A DNA stretch of 64,000 nucleotides, taken from NCBI RefSeq assembly GCF_019733395.1, contig NZ_JAIHOO010000001.1, positions 3,162,501-3,226,500 of the forward strand. Direction: 5' to 3'. This DNA is from Lysobacter sp. BMK333-48F3 (GTDB lineage: Bacteria > Pseudomonadota > Gammaproteobacteria > Xanthomonadales > Xanthomonadaceae). This document shows, one piece after another, positions 1-8,517 of the stretch. Each line of letters starts with the position of its first letter. Position 1 is the stretch's first letter. A program made the translations under genes and the position numbers. Under the pieces are notes generated by a model, which was given only the letters and a program-made list of their open reading frames with translations, was not told the origin of the DNA and did not search any database.

Positions 1-122
1 ACGGCGCCGAAGGCGAGGGCCCCTCGCAGTACCTGTACGACCCCGAAGGCAACCTGGTCGAGCTCAAGGGCCCGCCCGACGAGGTCCCGATCGACACCGA
101 CGCATCCAACGCCGCGAGCTGA
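1..122 (+). CDS. VOC (glyoxalase/bleomycin-resistance) family protein, C-terminal fragment
   Basis: Only the last 39 codons lie in the window; the frame starts at base 3 and ends with TGA at 120-122. The peptide contains YLYDPEGNLVELKGPP, the usual last beta strands of a vicinal-oxygen-chelate domain, where the Glu of NLVELKG is typically a metal ligand. The stop overlaps the ATG of the next gene by one base (TGATG), so the two are probably cotranscribed. The substrate cannot be inferred from this fragment. Confidence 0.75.
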   Translation, partial: GAEGEGPSQYLYDPEGNLVELKGPPDEVPIDTDASNAAS

Positions 123-1405
123 TGAGCGCACCTTCCCAGTCTTCGGCGCCCGCACGGGCGCTGCCGTTGTCGATCCGCCGCCTGGCTCTGTTGCTGGGCG
201 GGCTGGCGATGTTCGGCCCGTTCTCGATCGACACCATCTTCCCCGCGTTCCCGGTGATGGGCGCCGAGTTGGGCGCCGACAAGCTGGCGATGCAGCAGAC
301 CATCAGCGTGTACCTGATCGCCTACGCGCTGATGAGCGTGGTGCATGGGCCGCTGTCGGACGCGATCGGCCGGCGCAAGGTGATCCTCGGCGGGCTGGGG
401 GTGTTCACCCTGGCGTCGGTGGCGTGCGCGTTGTCGGAGCAGCTGTCGACGTTGTTGTTCTTCCGCGCGATCCAGGGCCTTTCGGCGGGGGTGGGGCTGA
501 TCGTCGGCCGCGCGGTGATCCGCGACCTGCTGCACGGCGACGACGCGCAGCGGCTGATGAGCCAGGTGATGATGATCTTCGGCATCGCCCCGGCGATCGC
601 GCCGGTGATCGGCGGCTGGATCCTCGGCTGGGCGCACTGGCCGGCGATCTTCTGGTTCCTGGTCGTATTCTCGGTGCTGCTGTGGATCGCGGTCGCCCTC
701 GGCCTGCCCGAGACCCATCCGCCGCAGGCGCGCTTGTCGCTCAAGCCCAAGCGGCTGCTGCGCGACTACGTGGCGATCTGGCTCAACCCGCGTTTCCAGC
801 GCCTGACCGCGGTCGGCGCGCTCAATTTCGGCGCGCTGTTCCTGTACATCGGCTCGGCGCCGGCGTTCGTGCTCGACATCCTCAAGCTCAGCGAACGCGA
901 GTTCGCCTGGTTCTTCGTGCCGACCATCGGCGGCATGGTGCTGGGCTCGTTCGCCTCCGGCCGCGCCGCCGGCAAGATCAGCGGCGATCGCCTGGTCGGC
1001 ATCGGCTTCGCCTTCTGCGCGCTCGCCATCGCCTTGAACCTGGGCTACAACCTGCTGGCGCCGGCGCCGCAGGTGCCGTGGGCGGTGCTGCCGATGTGCA
1101 TCCTGGCGTTCGGCATCGCCCTGGTGTTCCCGATCGTGACCTTGTCGATCCTCGACATGTACCCGCACCAGCGCGGCTCGGCTTCGTCGCTGCAGGCCTT
1201 CGGCGGCCTGGTGGTGAACGCGCTGCTGGCCGGGGTGATCTCGCCGCTGGTCAGCGGCAGCGCCGTGGTCCTGGCGATCGTGTCCTCGGTGCTGACCGTC
1301 GCGGCCTGGGGCTTTTGGTGCTGGGAAGCCTGGGTTTCGCGCAGCGGCCGCTGCGCGCGGGTGCCGGAGGACGCGCCGGTGATCGAACCGCAGGATTCGC
1401 TCTAG
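122..1405 (+). CDS. Bcr/CflA-type multidrug MFS exporter
   Basis: The 427-residue protein has about twelve hydrophobic segments, as expected of a drug:proton antiporter of the major facilitator superfamily in the inner membrane. The cytoplasmic loop between helices 2 and 3 reads GPLSDAIGRRKVI, the MFS motif A as found in Bcr/CflA proteins. The N-terminal FGPFSIDTIFPAFPVMGAEL is also typical of this subfamily. Family members export bicyclomycin, chloramphenicol or similar compounds; the substrate here is unknown. The start codon overlaps the stop of the upstream VOC gene, suggesting one operon. Length is normal for the family (about 400). Confidence 0.9.
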   Translation: MSAPSQSSAPARALPLSIRRLALLLGGLAMFGPFSIDTIFPAFPVMGAELGADKLAMQQTISVYLIAYALMSVVHGPLSDAIGRRKVILGGLGVFTLASVACALSEQLSTLLFFRAIQGLSAGVGLIVGRAVIRDLLHGDDAQRLMSQVMMIFGIAPAIAPVIGGWILGWAHWPAIFWFLVVFSVLLWIAVALGLPETHPPQARLSLKPKRLLRDYVAIWLNPRFQRLTAVGALNFGALFLYIGSAPAFVLDILKLSEREFAWFFVPTIGGMVLGSFASGRAAGKISGDRLVGIGFAFCALAIALNLGYNLLAPAPQVPWAVLPMCILAFGIALVFPIVTLSILDMYPHQRGSASSLQAFGGLVVNALLAGVISPLVSGSAVVLAIVSSVLTVAAWGFWCWEAWVSRSGRCARVPEDAPVIEPQDSL

Positions 1406-1532
1406 GCCAGGGCCGGCCGGCGCGGCCGTTCGTTCCGCCGCCCTTGCCGCGGCGGGCGCCCAGGCCGGGCGCTGGACCGGGCCGGGCGCGGCGCGGCTAT
1501 ACTCGGGCTTTCCTCCATCGCAAAGGAATGCC

Positions 1533-2216
1533 ATGACGCAGACGGCGATCCCCGACGTATCCCTGGTCGACAACACCGAACAGCGCACGCCGCTGGTGCT
1601 GGTGCTCGACTGTTCCGGCAGCATGAACGGCGCGCCGGTGGGGCAGTTGAACGAAGGCCTCAAGCTGCTCGAGCGCGAGCTCAAGGACGATGTGATCGCG
1701 GCCAAGCGCGTGCGCGTGCTGGTGATCCGCTACGGCGGCTTCGACCATGCCGAAGTCGTCGGCGACTGGTGCGACGCGATGGATTTCACCGCGCCGACCC
1801 TGGAAGCCGACGGCACCACGCCGACCGGCCGCGCGGTCGAACTGGCGCTGAGCGAAATCGAGAACGAGAAGCAGCGCTTCAAGCAGGCCGGCGTCGCCTA
1901 CACCCGGCCGTGGCTGTTCCTGATGTCGGACGGTTCGCCGACCGACGCCTGGGAAGCGGCGGCCAAGCGCGCGCGCGAAGCCGAACAGGCCAACAAGGTC
2001 GCGATCTTCCCGATCGCGGTCGGCGAGGGTTCGCAGGAACAGGCCATGGGCCAGTTCAGCAGCAAGGGCCTGGCCGGGGTCAAGCGCCTGCACGGGCTGC
2101 AGTTCCGCGAACTGTTCCTGTGGCTCAGCGCGAGCATGCAGGTGGTGTCGCAGTCGCGGCCGGGCGGACAGGCCCAGTTGCCTTCGACCGACACCTGGTC
2201 CGCGGTGCCGACCTGA
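1533..2216 (+). CDS. TerY-like von Willebrand factor A domain protein
   Basis: The 227-residue protein is almost entirely one vWA domain. The metal-ion-dependent adhesion site is complete: DCSGS at residues 26-30, the Thr in DGTTPTG near 93-99 and SDGSPTD at 132-138. There is no signal peptide, so it should act in the cytoplasm. In known TerY-phosphorylation triads a vWA protein, a PP2C phosphatase and a kinase are encoded together, and the vWA protein is thought to scaffold metal- or stress-linked complexes. The next two genes supply exactly those partners, 13 bp and then 4 bp apart. An AAAGGA ribosome site precedes the ATG. This is the first gene of a four-gene operon. Confidence 0.88.
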   Translation: MTQTAIPDVSLVDNTEQRTPLVLVLDCSGSMNGAPVGQLNEGLKLLERELKDDVIAAKRVRVLVIRYGGFDHAEVVGDWCDAMDFTAPTLEADGTTPTGRAVELALSEIENEKQRFKQAGVAYTRPWLFLMSDGSPTDAWEAAAKRAREAEQANKVAIFPIAVGEGSQEQAMGQFSSKGLAGVKRLHGLQFRELFLWLSASMQVVSQSRPGGQAQLPSTDTWSAVPT

Positions 2217-2229
2217 GCGGCGCCGGGTC

Positions 2230-2988
2230 ATGGGCTGGCAGGTACATGCGGCGTCGGCGACCGGCAAATCCCACCTCGACAAGGACATCCCGTGCCAGGA
2301 CGCGTTCGCGTACCGGGTCGACGGCGAACGTCTGGTCGCGGCGGTATGCGACGGCGCCGGTTCGGCCGCTCACAGCGAAATCGGATCGCGGCTGATCGCC
2401 GATGCGGTGGTGGCGACGCTGGGCGAACGCCTGGCGGCGCAGCCGCACTGGCTGCAGGCCGATGAGGCGGCCTTCGCCGGTTTCGCCGGCGAGGCGGTCG
2501 GGTTGGCGCGCGAGGCGCTGGTCGCGCGCGCCGCGCGCGACGGCGCGGCTTTGTCGAGCTACGCCGCGACCCTGGTCGCCTTCGTCGGCGATGCCCGGCG
2601 CGGTTGGTTCGTGCATATCGGCGACGGCCTCGGCGTGGCCGAACCGACGCAGATCGACGCGCCGGCGCGGATCTCGCTGCCGCACAACGGCGAATACGCC
2701 AACGAAACCTACTTCGTCACCGGCGAAGCCTGGCGCGCCTGCCTGCGCGTGCTCGCGGTCGACGAGCCGGTGCAACGGGTGGCGCTGATGTCCGACGGGG
2801 CGATGCCGTTCGCGATGCAGAAGGGCAATGCCGGCCTGTATCGTCCGTTCATGGAGCCGGTCGAGCGTTATCTGCGCTCGGTCGACGAAGCCGCCGGCAG
2901 CCGCGCCCTGCACGGCACGCTCGACGATCCGCGGACGCACGGCATCACCTCCGACGACAAGACCCTGTTGATCGCGCTGCGGGCTTGA
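2230..2988 (+). CDS. PP2C-family serine/threonine phosphatase (TerY triad)
   Basis: The 252-residue protein matches a compact PP2C domain. Metal-binding motifs include CDGAGSA (residues 40-46), HIGDG in the middle, MSDGAMPF and a C-terminal TSDDKT. Conserved Asp residues in these motifs coordinate the two Mn/Mg ions of the family. It has no membrane segment. It lies between the vWA gene and the kinase gene, so it probably removes phosphates placed by the neighbouring kinase. The ribosome site upstream of the ATG is weak, which suggests translational coupling to the vWA gene 13 bp away. Confidence 0.88.
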   Translation: MGWQVHAASATGKSHLDKDIPCQDAFAYRVDGERLVAAVCDGAGSAAHSEIGSRLIADAVVATLGERLAAQPHWLQADEAAFAGFAGEAVGLAREALVARAARDGAALSSYAATLVAFVGDARRGWFVHIGDGLGVAEPTQIDAPARISLPHNGEYANETYFVTGEAWRACLRVLAVDEPVQRVALMSDGAMPFAMQKGNAGLYRPFMEPVERYLRSVDEAAGSRALHGTLDDPRTHGITSDDKTLLIALRA

Positions 2989-2992
2989 GCCG

Positions 2993-4423
2993 GTGAGCAA
3001 GAGTCCGGCCAGCGGCAGCAGCGTCCGCATCGGCGACCGGCGTACCCGCCTGGGCGCGCTGATCAAGAGCGGCGGCGCGGGCAGCGTCTACCTGCTGCCC
3101 GAGTTCCCCGAGCGCGTGGCCAAGATCTACCACGAGCGGGTCGATCCGCCGAGCTATACCGACCGCGTCGAGGCCATGCTCGAGCTGCGTCCGCAGTTGC
3201 CGGACCAGTTCGAAGGCGGCAAGCGCTATGTGCAGATCGCCTGGCCGGACGCGGCGGTGCGCGACGAGCGCGGCGGTTTCGTCGGCTTTTCCATGCCGGC
3301 GCTGGACGTGCAATCGACCTCCGAACTGGAGCAGGTGCTGCAGGAGCGCCAGGCGCGCGCGGCCGGGTTGCCGGTCGGCCTGGGGCCGAAGATCACCCTG
3401 GCCGCCAACCTCGCCGCAGTGCTCGCGGCCCTGCACGCGCAGCACCATTACGTGGTCGACCTCAAGCCGGTCAATCTGCGCTTCTATCGCGCCTCGTTGT
3501 ACATCGCCTTGCTCGATTGCGACGGCTTCAGCATCCAGGGCCGCGGCCGGCGCTACTCCGCGCCGCAATTCACCCCCGATTACCTGGCGCCCGAGTTCCA
3601 GCAACGCGGGCCGGATCCGCTCGGCGAAGAAGCGCAGGACCGTTTCGCCCTGGCGGTGGTGATCTTCCAACTGCTCAACTTCGGCCTGCATCCCTACACC
3701 GGCAAGCCCGGCGCGGACCGGGTGCCGACCGATATTCCCAGCCGCATTCGCGAGCGCTACTACGCCTACGGCCTGCGCGCGCACCGGCTGATGGCGCCGA
3801 GCCCGGTCAGCGCCCACGCCAGCGTGCCGCGCGAGTTGCGCGAGCTGTTCGACCGCGCCTTCGGCGACGGCGGCGAGCGGCCCAGCGCGGCGGACTGGAG
3901 CGCGGCGCTGCGCGATTACGCGCGCCCGTCCAGCGGCCGGCTGGTGGTGTGCAAGCGCGAGCGCGAACACCAGCATTACGCTGGCCAGGCCTGCGCCTCG
4001 TGCGCGCGCCAGGACCTGCTGGCCAAGACCGCGCGCAAGGCCAGGCCGCGGCCGGTGGTGGAACCGCCGCGCATGCCGGCGGCGCAACCGGCCGCGGCGC
4101 GGTTGCGCGCGCCGCGTCTGGGCCGGCCGCCGCCGCGGTTGACCCCGGCGGCAGCGCCGGCGCGATTGCCGCGTCCGGCGTGGTGGTCGAACCTGCGCCT
4201 GGCGACGAAATCGCGCGGCATGCTCGCGGTCGCTTTTCCGGTCCTGTTCGCCTTCATCGCCCAGGGCCTGCACCGGGTGTACGCGGCCTTGCAGCCCGAT
4301 CCGGCCAACAGGCCCTTGGAGGCCTGGCTCGATGCGATGCTGATGACCGGGCTGGGCGCGGCGTTCCTGGTCCTGTGCTGGGTGTTCGCGGTGACCCTGC
4401 CGCGGCTGTTGAAGACCCGATGA
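2993..4423 (+). CDS. TerY-triad protein kinase with C-terminal membrane anchor
   Basis: This 476-residue protein starts at GTG, 4 bp after the phosphatase stop. It has a divergent but apparently active kinase fold: Gly-rich loop KSGGAGSVY (25-33), Lys44 in VAKIYH, catalytic loop VVDLKPVN (154-161), metal-binding DCDG (175-178) in place of DFG, and an APE motif at 199-201. After the kinase comes a small CxxC element (ACASC), a Pro/Ala/Arg-rich linker and two hydrophobic segments that should anchor it in the inner membrane. The substrate is unknown. In families of this type kinase and phosphatase act on partners encoded in the same operon. The last codon overlaps the next start. Confidence 0.87.
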   Translation: MSKSPASGSSVRIGDRRTRLGALIKSGGAGSVYLLPEFPERVAKIYHERVDPPSYTDRVEAMLELRPQLPDQFEGGKRYVQIAWPDAAVRDERGGFVGFSMPALDVQSTSELEQVLQERQARAAGLPVGLGPKITLAANLAAVLAALHAQHHYVVDLKPVNLRFYRASLYIALLDCDGFSIQGRGRRYSAPQFTPDYLAPEFQQRGPDPLGEEAQDRFALAVVIFQLLNFGLHPYTGKPGADRVPTDIPSRIRERYYAYGLRAHRLMAPSPVSAHASVPRELRELFDRAFGDGGERPSAADWSAALRDYARPSSGRLVVCKREREHQHYAGQACASCARQDLLAKTARKARPRPVVEPPRMPAAQPAAARLRAPRLGRPPPRLTPAAAPARLPRPAWWSNLRLATKSRGMLAVAFPVLFAFIAQGLHRVYAALQPDPANRPLEAWLDAMLMTGLGAAFLVLCWVFAVTLPRLLKTR

Positions 4424-6012
4424 TGCGCATCGTCCTGCCCATGCGCTGGCGTCCCTCGTGGCTGTCCTGGCTGAAGATCGGCGTGCTGGTGTTTTTCGTG
4501 GTGCTGGTGCTGGCGCCGTACACCGGCTGGCTGATGTCGCTGCCGATGTGGGCGATGACGGTGTTCGGGCAGTGGCTGTCGCCGCCGCAGGCGAATACCG
4601 GCGACCGCTGGTTCCGCGCCGGCCTGGTGCTGGCCGGCGTGCCGAGCCTGTTGGCGGTGGCCTGGCGCGCCTACGAGGACCGCGACCGCGAGCTGGCCGC
4701 GCGCGCCGCGATCGCGACCGCGGTGTTGGGCGTGCTGCTGCTCGGACACGGCTACATGGTCGTGCAGCGCGAGCGCAAGGCCGGCCAGGAGGCGGCGCAA
4801 TCGCGCGAGGCTACGGCGCGGATGCGGCAGGCGGGAGTGACGCCGGCGATCGAGATCGACCCGCCGCCCGGCCTGAGCCAGGCCGATTACGAAGCCGAGA
4901 GCGCGCGCCTGATCCGCGCGGCGGCGCGCAACGCCGCGCGCGGCGACGCGTTCTATCGCCAGCAATTGGCCATGCTCGCGCAGTTGGCGCGCGAGCGGCC
5001 GCAGCCGGCCGATGCGGTCGAGTACGCGGCGGCGATGGCGGCGTATCAGCGTCTGATCAACCAGGACGAAGGACGGCCGCGCGAGGGCGCGCAGTCCGAT
5101 GCCGCGATCGAGCGAGAACTGACCATCGCGCTCGACGCCGATCCGCACAGCAGCCTGGCCGCGCGCGAACTCGGCATCCGCCGCCTGCGCGCCTTCATGG
5201 GCGAGTTGTCGACGCCGATGCAGGAGGGCGAAATCGGCTCGCTGAAGCGCGAGCGCCTGCGACGCCAGCGCGACGCCGCGCAGGCGATGTTCGAGCGCGC
5301 CTTGCGCGCCAACCCGCGCTACGACGGCGCCTGGCGCGGCTGGGCCTGGGCCTGGCTGTATCGCCAGCCGGAACTGGCGCGGGGCGCCTTGTTGATCGAT
5401 GCCGAACTGCGCAACGACGCCGGTGGCTCGCGCCAGGTGCGCGCGCGCATCGACGCGGCCGGCGGCGCGGCGGCGCAGCCGTATTTCGAGATCGTGCGCG
5501 CGCAGGCGGAGATCGCTGGGTTGAAGCAACGTCGCTCGTCGCTGCCGCCGGCACTGCTGGAGCAGTCGCGGCAGCCGCTGCCGGCCGTGCCGGAACTGGC
5601 CCGAGCGATCGCCGCCGAAGACCCCGTCGAGAGCACGAACAGCAACGCCTTCGGCCGCGCGCTCGGCGAGTTCCTGCGCGAGGCGGACGAGGGCGGGGCG
5701 AACGTGGTCGAGCGTTTCGCCGAGCCCTGGCAGCGCGGCGCCCTGATCGTGGCCAGCGACCCGGACTTGCGCGGCTGGCGCGGCTCCGGCGACGCCGCCA
5801 AGCGTTTCGACCGCCGTTTCGCCGGCGTGCCGCGGTTCCGCGTGGTGCGCAGCTTCGAACTGCCGGCCGGACTCGGCCGCAGCACCGCGGCAATCCTGTT
5901 CGTGCCGATCGGCGTCGACCCGCCGCGCGGCGACCTCGGCCAGTCGGTGCTGCTGCACGAGGCCACCGGCGAATGCGAGGGCAGCAATTGCCCGCGGGTG
6001 TTCGGGCGGTGA
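4420..6012 (+). CDS. Membrane protein with TPR-like helical repeats, fourth gene of the TerY-type operon
   Basis: This 530-residue product begins at ATG 4420 or ATG 4423 (two adjacent Met codons) overlapping the kinase stop. Three hydrophobic segments lie in the first ~115 residues. A long, mostly alpha-helical Arg/Ala-rich region follows, including ARELGIRRLRAFMG and MFERALRANPRYDGAW, which read like TPR helices. The C-terminal part is a globular domain ending with CEGSNCPRVFGR. I do not recognise the family. Its coupling to the kinase gene suggests it is a substrate, sensor or platform of the signalling module. Confidence 0.8.
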   Translation: MMRIVLPMRWRPSWLSWLKIGVLVFFVVLVLAPYTGWLMSLPMWAMTVFGQWLSPPQANTGDRWFRAGLVLAGVPSLLAVAWRAYEDRDRELAARAAIATAVLGVLLLGHGYMVVQRERKAGQEAAQSREATARMRQAGVTPAIEIDPPPGLSQADYEAESARLIRAAARNAARGDAFYRQQLAMLAQLARERPQPADAVEYAAAMAAYQRLINQDEGRPREGAQSDAAIERELTIALDADPHSSLAARELGIRRLRAFMGELSTPMQEGEIGSLKRERLRRQRDAAQAMFERALRANPRYDGAWRGWAWAWLYRQPELARGALLIDAELRNDAGGSRQVRARIDAAGGAAAQPYFEIVRAQAEIAGLKQRRSSLPPALLEQSRQPLPAVPELARAIAAEDPVESTNSNAFGRALGEFLREADEGGANVVERFAEPWQRGALIVASDPDLRGWRGSGDAAKRFDRRFAGVPRFRVVRSFELPAGLGRSTAAILFVPIGVDPPRGDLGQSVLLHEATGECEGSNCPRVFGR

Positions 6013-6034
6013 GAAGCTGAGGAGGGAGCGGAGA

Positions 6035-6094
6035 GGAGCGAGGAGTGAGCGAAAGCCGAAGCTTTTGCTCCTGCAGTTGCTCACTCCTCGCTCC
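6035..6094. repeat. Inverted repeat between convergent genes (GGAGCGAGGAGTGAGC type)
   Basis: A perfect 16-bp inverted repeat, GGAGCGAGGAGTGAGC at 6035-6050 and its complement at 6079-6094, lies between two converging genes. A related structure sits at 18200-18280, also between converging genes. It probably acts as a bidirectional terminator or mRNA-end hairpin. No T-run follows, so it is not a classic intrinsic terminator. Confidence 0.7.
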
Positions 6095-6133
6095 TACACG
6101 CTAACTCCTGGCTCCTGTGCTCACTGCTCGCCT

Positions 6134-7531
6134 TCAGGCGTTCGGCAGTTCCCCGATCCCCACCCCGATGATCATCGGCACGTCCGAGGTCGTCGTGCCG
6201 GTGAAGGTGCGGGTGGCCGCGTCGGCGCGCCAGCCGGCGGCGCGGCTGCCGCCTTGCGCCTCGAAGGTGAAGGGGCCGATGCGCAGGCCGGTCGCGGCCT
6301 GGAACGGATAGCCGAAGCGGCGGAAGGTCGAGGTGGTGGTGCGGATCGCGAAGCTGGGCTTGTAGCCGACGTACATCGAGCGCTTGACCAGGCCGAAGAA
6401 GCCCTTTTCGCCGAATACCGCCTGGCTGCGTTCGTCGCCGAAGGCGCTGTAGCCGTGCGCGAACGGGCCGTCGATCAGGCTGCGGGCGAAGTCGCCGTCG
6501 TACCAGTCGCCGGGAGCGATGGCGATGCGGTCGACGGCGCGGAAGTCCAGCGACAGCTCGAGCTGGTGGTCGTATTCGAACTCGTCGATGCGTTCCCAGC
6601 GGTCGTCGATGCGCAGCTGCCAGAACAGCCGGCGCACCTTGCTTTGCCGGCCGGCCCAGGTCTGGCCGAAGTCGTAGGGCGCTTCGCGGTTGCTGAAACC
6701 CAGGGTCACGCCGGCCGGACCGTCGTCGCGGCGCGCGCGCTCGGTCCAGGCCTCGGCGTGCTCGGCGATGCGCCAGTCGGGGACCTTCGGCATGCGCAGC
6801 AGGTCCAGGTCGGCCAGGCGCACGCGATGGGCTTCGTCGCCGCAACGGCGCTGGGCGGCGCCGAGCTCGGCGTTGTCGCATTGCGCGACCAGCGCGGCGT
6901 AGTGCGCCTGGGCCTGGTTCATCGGCACTTCGGCGGCGACCATGCGGTTCTGGTAAGGGCGGCCGTCGCGGCTGCCCAGCCATTGGCTGAAGCTGGAGGC
7001 GTCCTCGCCGCCGCGGTTGGCGTGCACCGAAGCGGCCGAGGTCGCGGCCAGGGTGTATTGGTTGGTCGCCGCGACCAGTTCGTCCTCGGCGTCGATCAGG
7101 TGCCGGCGCAGGCTCGGGTACTCGGTCTCGGACTGGGCGACGTTGAGGCATTGCTGATAGGCCTGGTGCACCGTGTCGCCGCTGGAGACGAAGGCGGCGA
7201 TCGCGCTCCATTGCGGCGCGGTGGCGCAGAAGTCGAACTGGGCGCCGGGGATGAAACCGGCCTGGGTGCGCGGCCAGTCCCAGGGCTGGGCCGGATAGAT
7301 CAACTGGAAATCGTCGGGCGAGGCGTACAGCGAGTCGATCAGGGCGCGATAGAGCAGGCCCCAGGGTTTGTCGTCGAAGTCGAGATTGGCGGCCAGGCCG
7401 GCATCCAGGCGGGCGAGTTCGAGCAGGCGCCGGTCCTGGGCGCCGTGGCGGAATTGCGAAAGCGGACCAAGGTCGTCCTGCACGTCGAGGGTCTCTTCGG
7501 CGTCGGGTGCCAGGTAATCGGACTGGGACAT
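6134..7531 (-). CDS. Uncharacterised protein, paralogue A of a duplicated ~463-residue family
   Basis: This 465-residue protein has no signal peptide and no clear membrane segment. I do not recognise the family. It is a clear paralogue of the protein at 8809-10197: both share DxKPWGLLYxALIxSL, a FCxTxPQWSA block followed by SSGD, WxRVxxFE-like strands, VFGEKGFF, a GLRIGPFxFEAxGGS block and a C-terminal TGTTTS...IIGV. The N-terminal half contains a helical hairpin; the C-terminal half is beta-rich with a Gly-rich finish. A secreted ribonuclease gene is encoded divergently, and the shared intergenic region has the same GTAAG repeats as the paralogue's. An effector, toxin or lipid/carbohydrate-binding role is possible but unproven. 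Confidence 0.85.
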   Translation of the reverse strand: MSQSDYLAPDAEETLDVQDDLGPLSQFRHGAQDRRLLELARLDAGLAANLDFDDKPWGLLYRALIDSLYASPDDFQLIYPAQPWDWPRTQAGFIPGAQFDFCATAPQWSAIAAFVSSGDTVHQAYQQCLNVAQSETEYPSLRRHLIDAEDELVAATNQYTLAATSAASVHANRGGEDASSFSQWLGSRDGRPYQNRMVAAEVPMNQAQAHYAALVAQCDNAELGAAQRRCGDEAHRVRLADLDLLRMPKVPDWRIAEHAEAWTERARRDDGPAGVTLGFSNREAPYDFGQTWAGRQSKVRRLFWQLRIDDRWERIDEFEYDHQLELSLDFRAVDRIAIAPGDWYDGDFARSLIDGPFAHGYSAFGDERSQAVFGEKGFFGLVKRSMYVGYKPSFAIRTTTSTFRRFGYPFQAATGLRIGPFTFEAQGGSRAAGWRADAATRTFTGTTTSDVPMIIGVGIGELPNA

Positions 7532-7662
7532 GAGCGGCTCCTTGCTGCTGCCGCGCGGTCGGCGGCCGTGCCCGGTCTCGTCCGCCGGACGGCGGGGCGA
7601 TCCCGGGCGGCGGCACGCGGCGGCCCGGTGTCTCAGCGTTGCTTGAACCGGCCACGCGCAAC

Positions 7663-7678
7663 CTTACGGCAACCTTAC
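7663..7678 (-). promoter_or_regulatory. Tandem GTAAG operator, leftward copy of pair A
   Basis: On the minus strand GTAAG occurs twice exactly 11 bp apart (plus-strand CTTAC at 7663-7667 and 7674-7678), inside the direct repeat GTAAGGTTGC. It is about 130 bp upstream of the ATG at 7531, the same distance as its counterpart at 10328-10343 from the paralogue's ATG. One-turn direct repeats are typical binding sites of OmpR/PhoB-type winged-helix regulators. Confidence 0.6.
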
Positions 7679-7745
7679 GGTCGTCGATTTTGAGATGGAT
7701 CAATGGTTTAGCGAATCGCGCGCGGCTGCGACGCAGACCGCGCGC

Positions 7746-7765
7746 GATCGTAAGTTCGCGGTAAG
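7746..7765 (+). promoter_or_regulatory. Tandem GTAAG operator, rightward copy of pair A
   Basis: GTAAG at 7750-7754 and 7761-7765 are 11 bp apart, preceded by GCGCGATC. The same string GCGCGATCGTAAG recurs at the rightward site of the second pair (10451-10466). The site faces the ribonuclease gene that starts at 7929. Both arms of the divergent region therefore carry the same kind of direct repeat, suggesting one regulator controls both genes. Confidence 0.6.
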
Positions 7766-7928
7766 GCGAAGCCTTCGAGGCGGCGTCATGGTCGCTGTGC
7801 GGACGCCGATCCCCGGCGTCGCGGACCGCGCGGCCGGTCCGCTCGCATTCCGCAAGGACAGCGCCGTCTTCCTCGCCGCGCTTCGTCGCCGGCCCTCGAC
7901 GGCCTCGGCGACCTCCAGGAGAACGACC

Positions 7929-8324
7929 ATGAACGTCAAGATCGCCACCCCCGTGCTGCTCGCCCTGCTGGCCGCGGCGCCCACGCTGGCCCAGGCCGAC
8001 GCGGCCAAGCCGCCGGTCTGCCGCAGCCTGCCGCCGGACATCAAGGAAGCCATGCGCAACATGTCGTACTGCATCACCATGCCGGACCCGATCCCCGAGT
8101 GCGCCCGCGCCGGCATGGATGTGCAGGTCTACAACAACGACCCGGCCAAGCTGCCGCGCGCGGCGCGCGGCCAGCAGTACTGGGAAGGCAAGATCCGCAA
8201 GGACGACGGCTCCGCCGGGCAGCGGCGCCTGGTCTATCTGGTGACCATGGGCGCGCGCAAGAACGTGGTCGAGATGCGTTACTACACGCCCGATCACTAC
8301 CAGACCTTCTGCCAGATCCAGTGA
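7929..8324 (+). CDS. Secreted barnase/RNase T1-type ribonuclease
   Basis: This 131-residue protein starts with a signal peptide (MNVKIATPVLLALLAAAPTL, cleavage near AQA-DA), so the mature enzyme of about 108 residues is exported. The C-terminal half matches the microbial guanyl-preferring ribonuclease fold: catalytic Glu86 in YWEGKI, Arg99/Arg100 in QRRLVYL and His123 in YYTPDHYQTF. The last motif is nearly the barnase DHYQTF. Four Cys (31, 48, 58, 128) could form disulfides. The family cleaves single-stranded RNA after G. An AGGAG site lies before the ATG. No barstar-like inhibitor gene is visible nearby, consistent with action outside the cell. It is divergent from paralogue A and carries the tandem GTAAG site. 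Confidence 0.82.
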   Translation: MNVKIATPVLLALLAAAPTLAQADAAKPPVCRSLPPDIKEAMRNMSYCITMPDPIPECARAGMDVQVYNNDPAKLPRAARGQQYWEGKIRKDDGSAGQRRLVYLVTMGARKNVVEMRYYTPDHYQTFCQIQ

Positions 8325-8517
8325 TCGCCGCAGCCGGCGGTCCGGGCCAGCGGCGTCAGCCGCGATCCCCCGAACCGGCGTAACTCAGCGCCACCACCGA
8401 AGCCCGGGCGACCGGGCTTCGGCATTTGCGACGATGCGGCCTCGAATACGGCATGCCGTGTCCCCGCTGCGACGGTCGCGTTACCAAAGGGCCGCCGGCA
8501 CATCCGCGCCATCCGCC

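Noticed and set aside
3517..6012. Very long open frame (831 codons) across the kinase and the following gene
   Set aside because: Shadow of the real genes: the start falls inside the kinase frame. The true second product begins at 4420 or 4423, where hydrophobic segments and codon usage begin.
3976..6084. 700-codon open frame on the minus strand
   Set aside because: Anti-sense to two well-supported genes; composition is Arg/Ala/Gln-rich as expected of a GC-rich shadow, without domain pattern.
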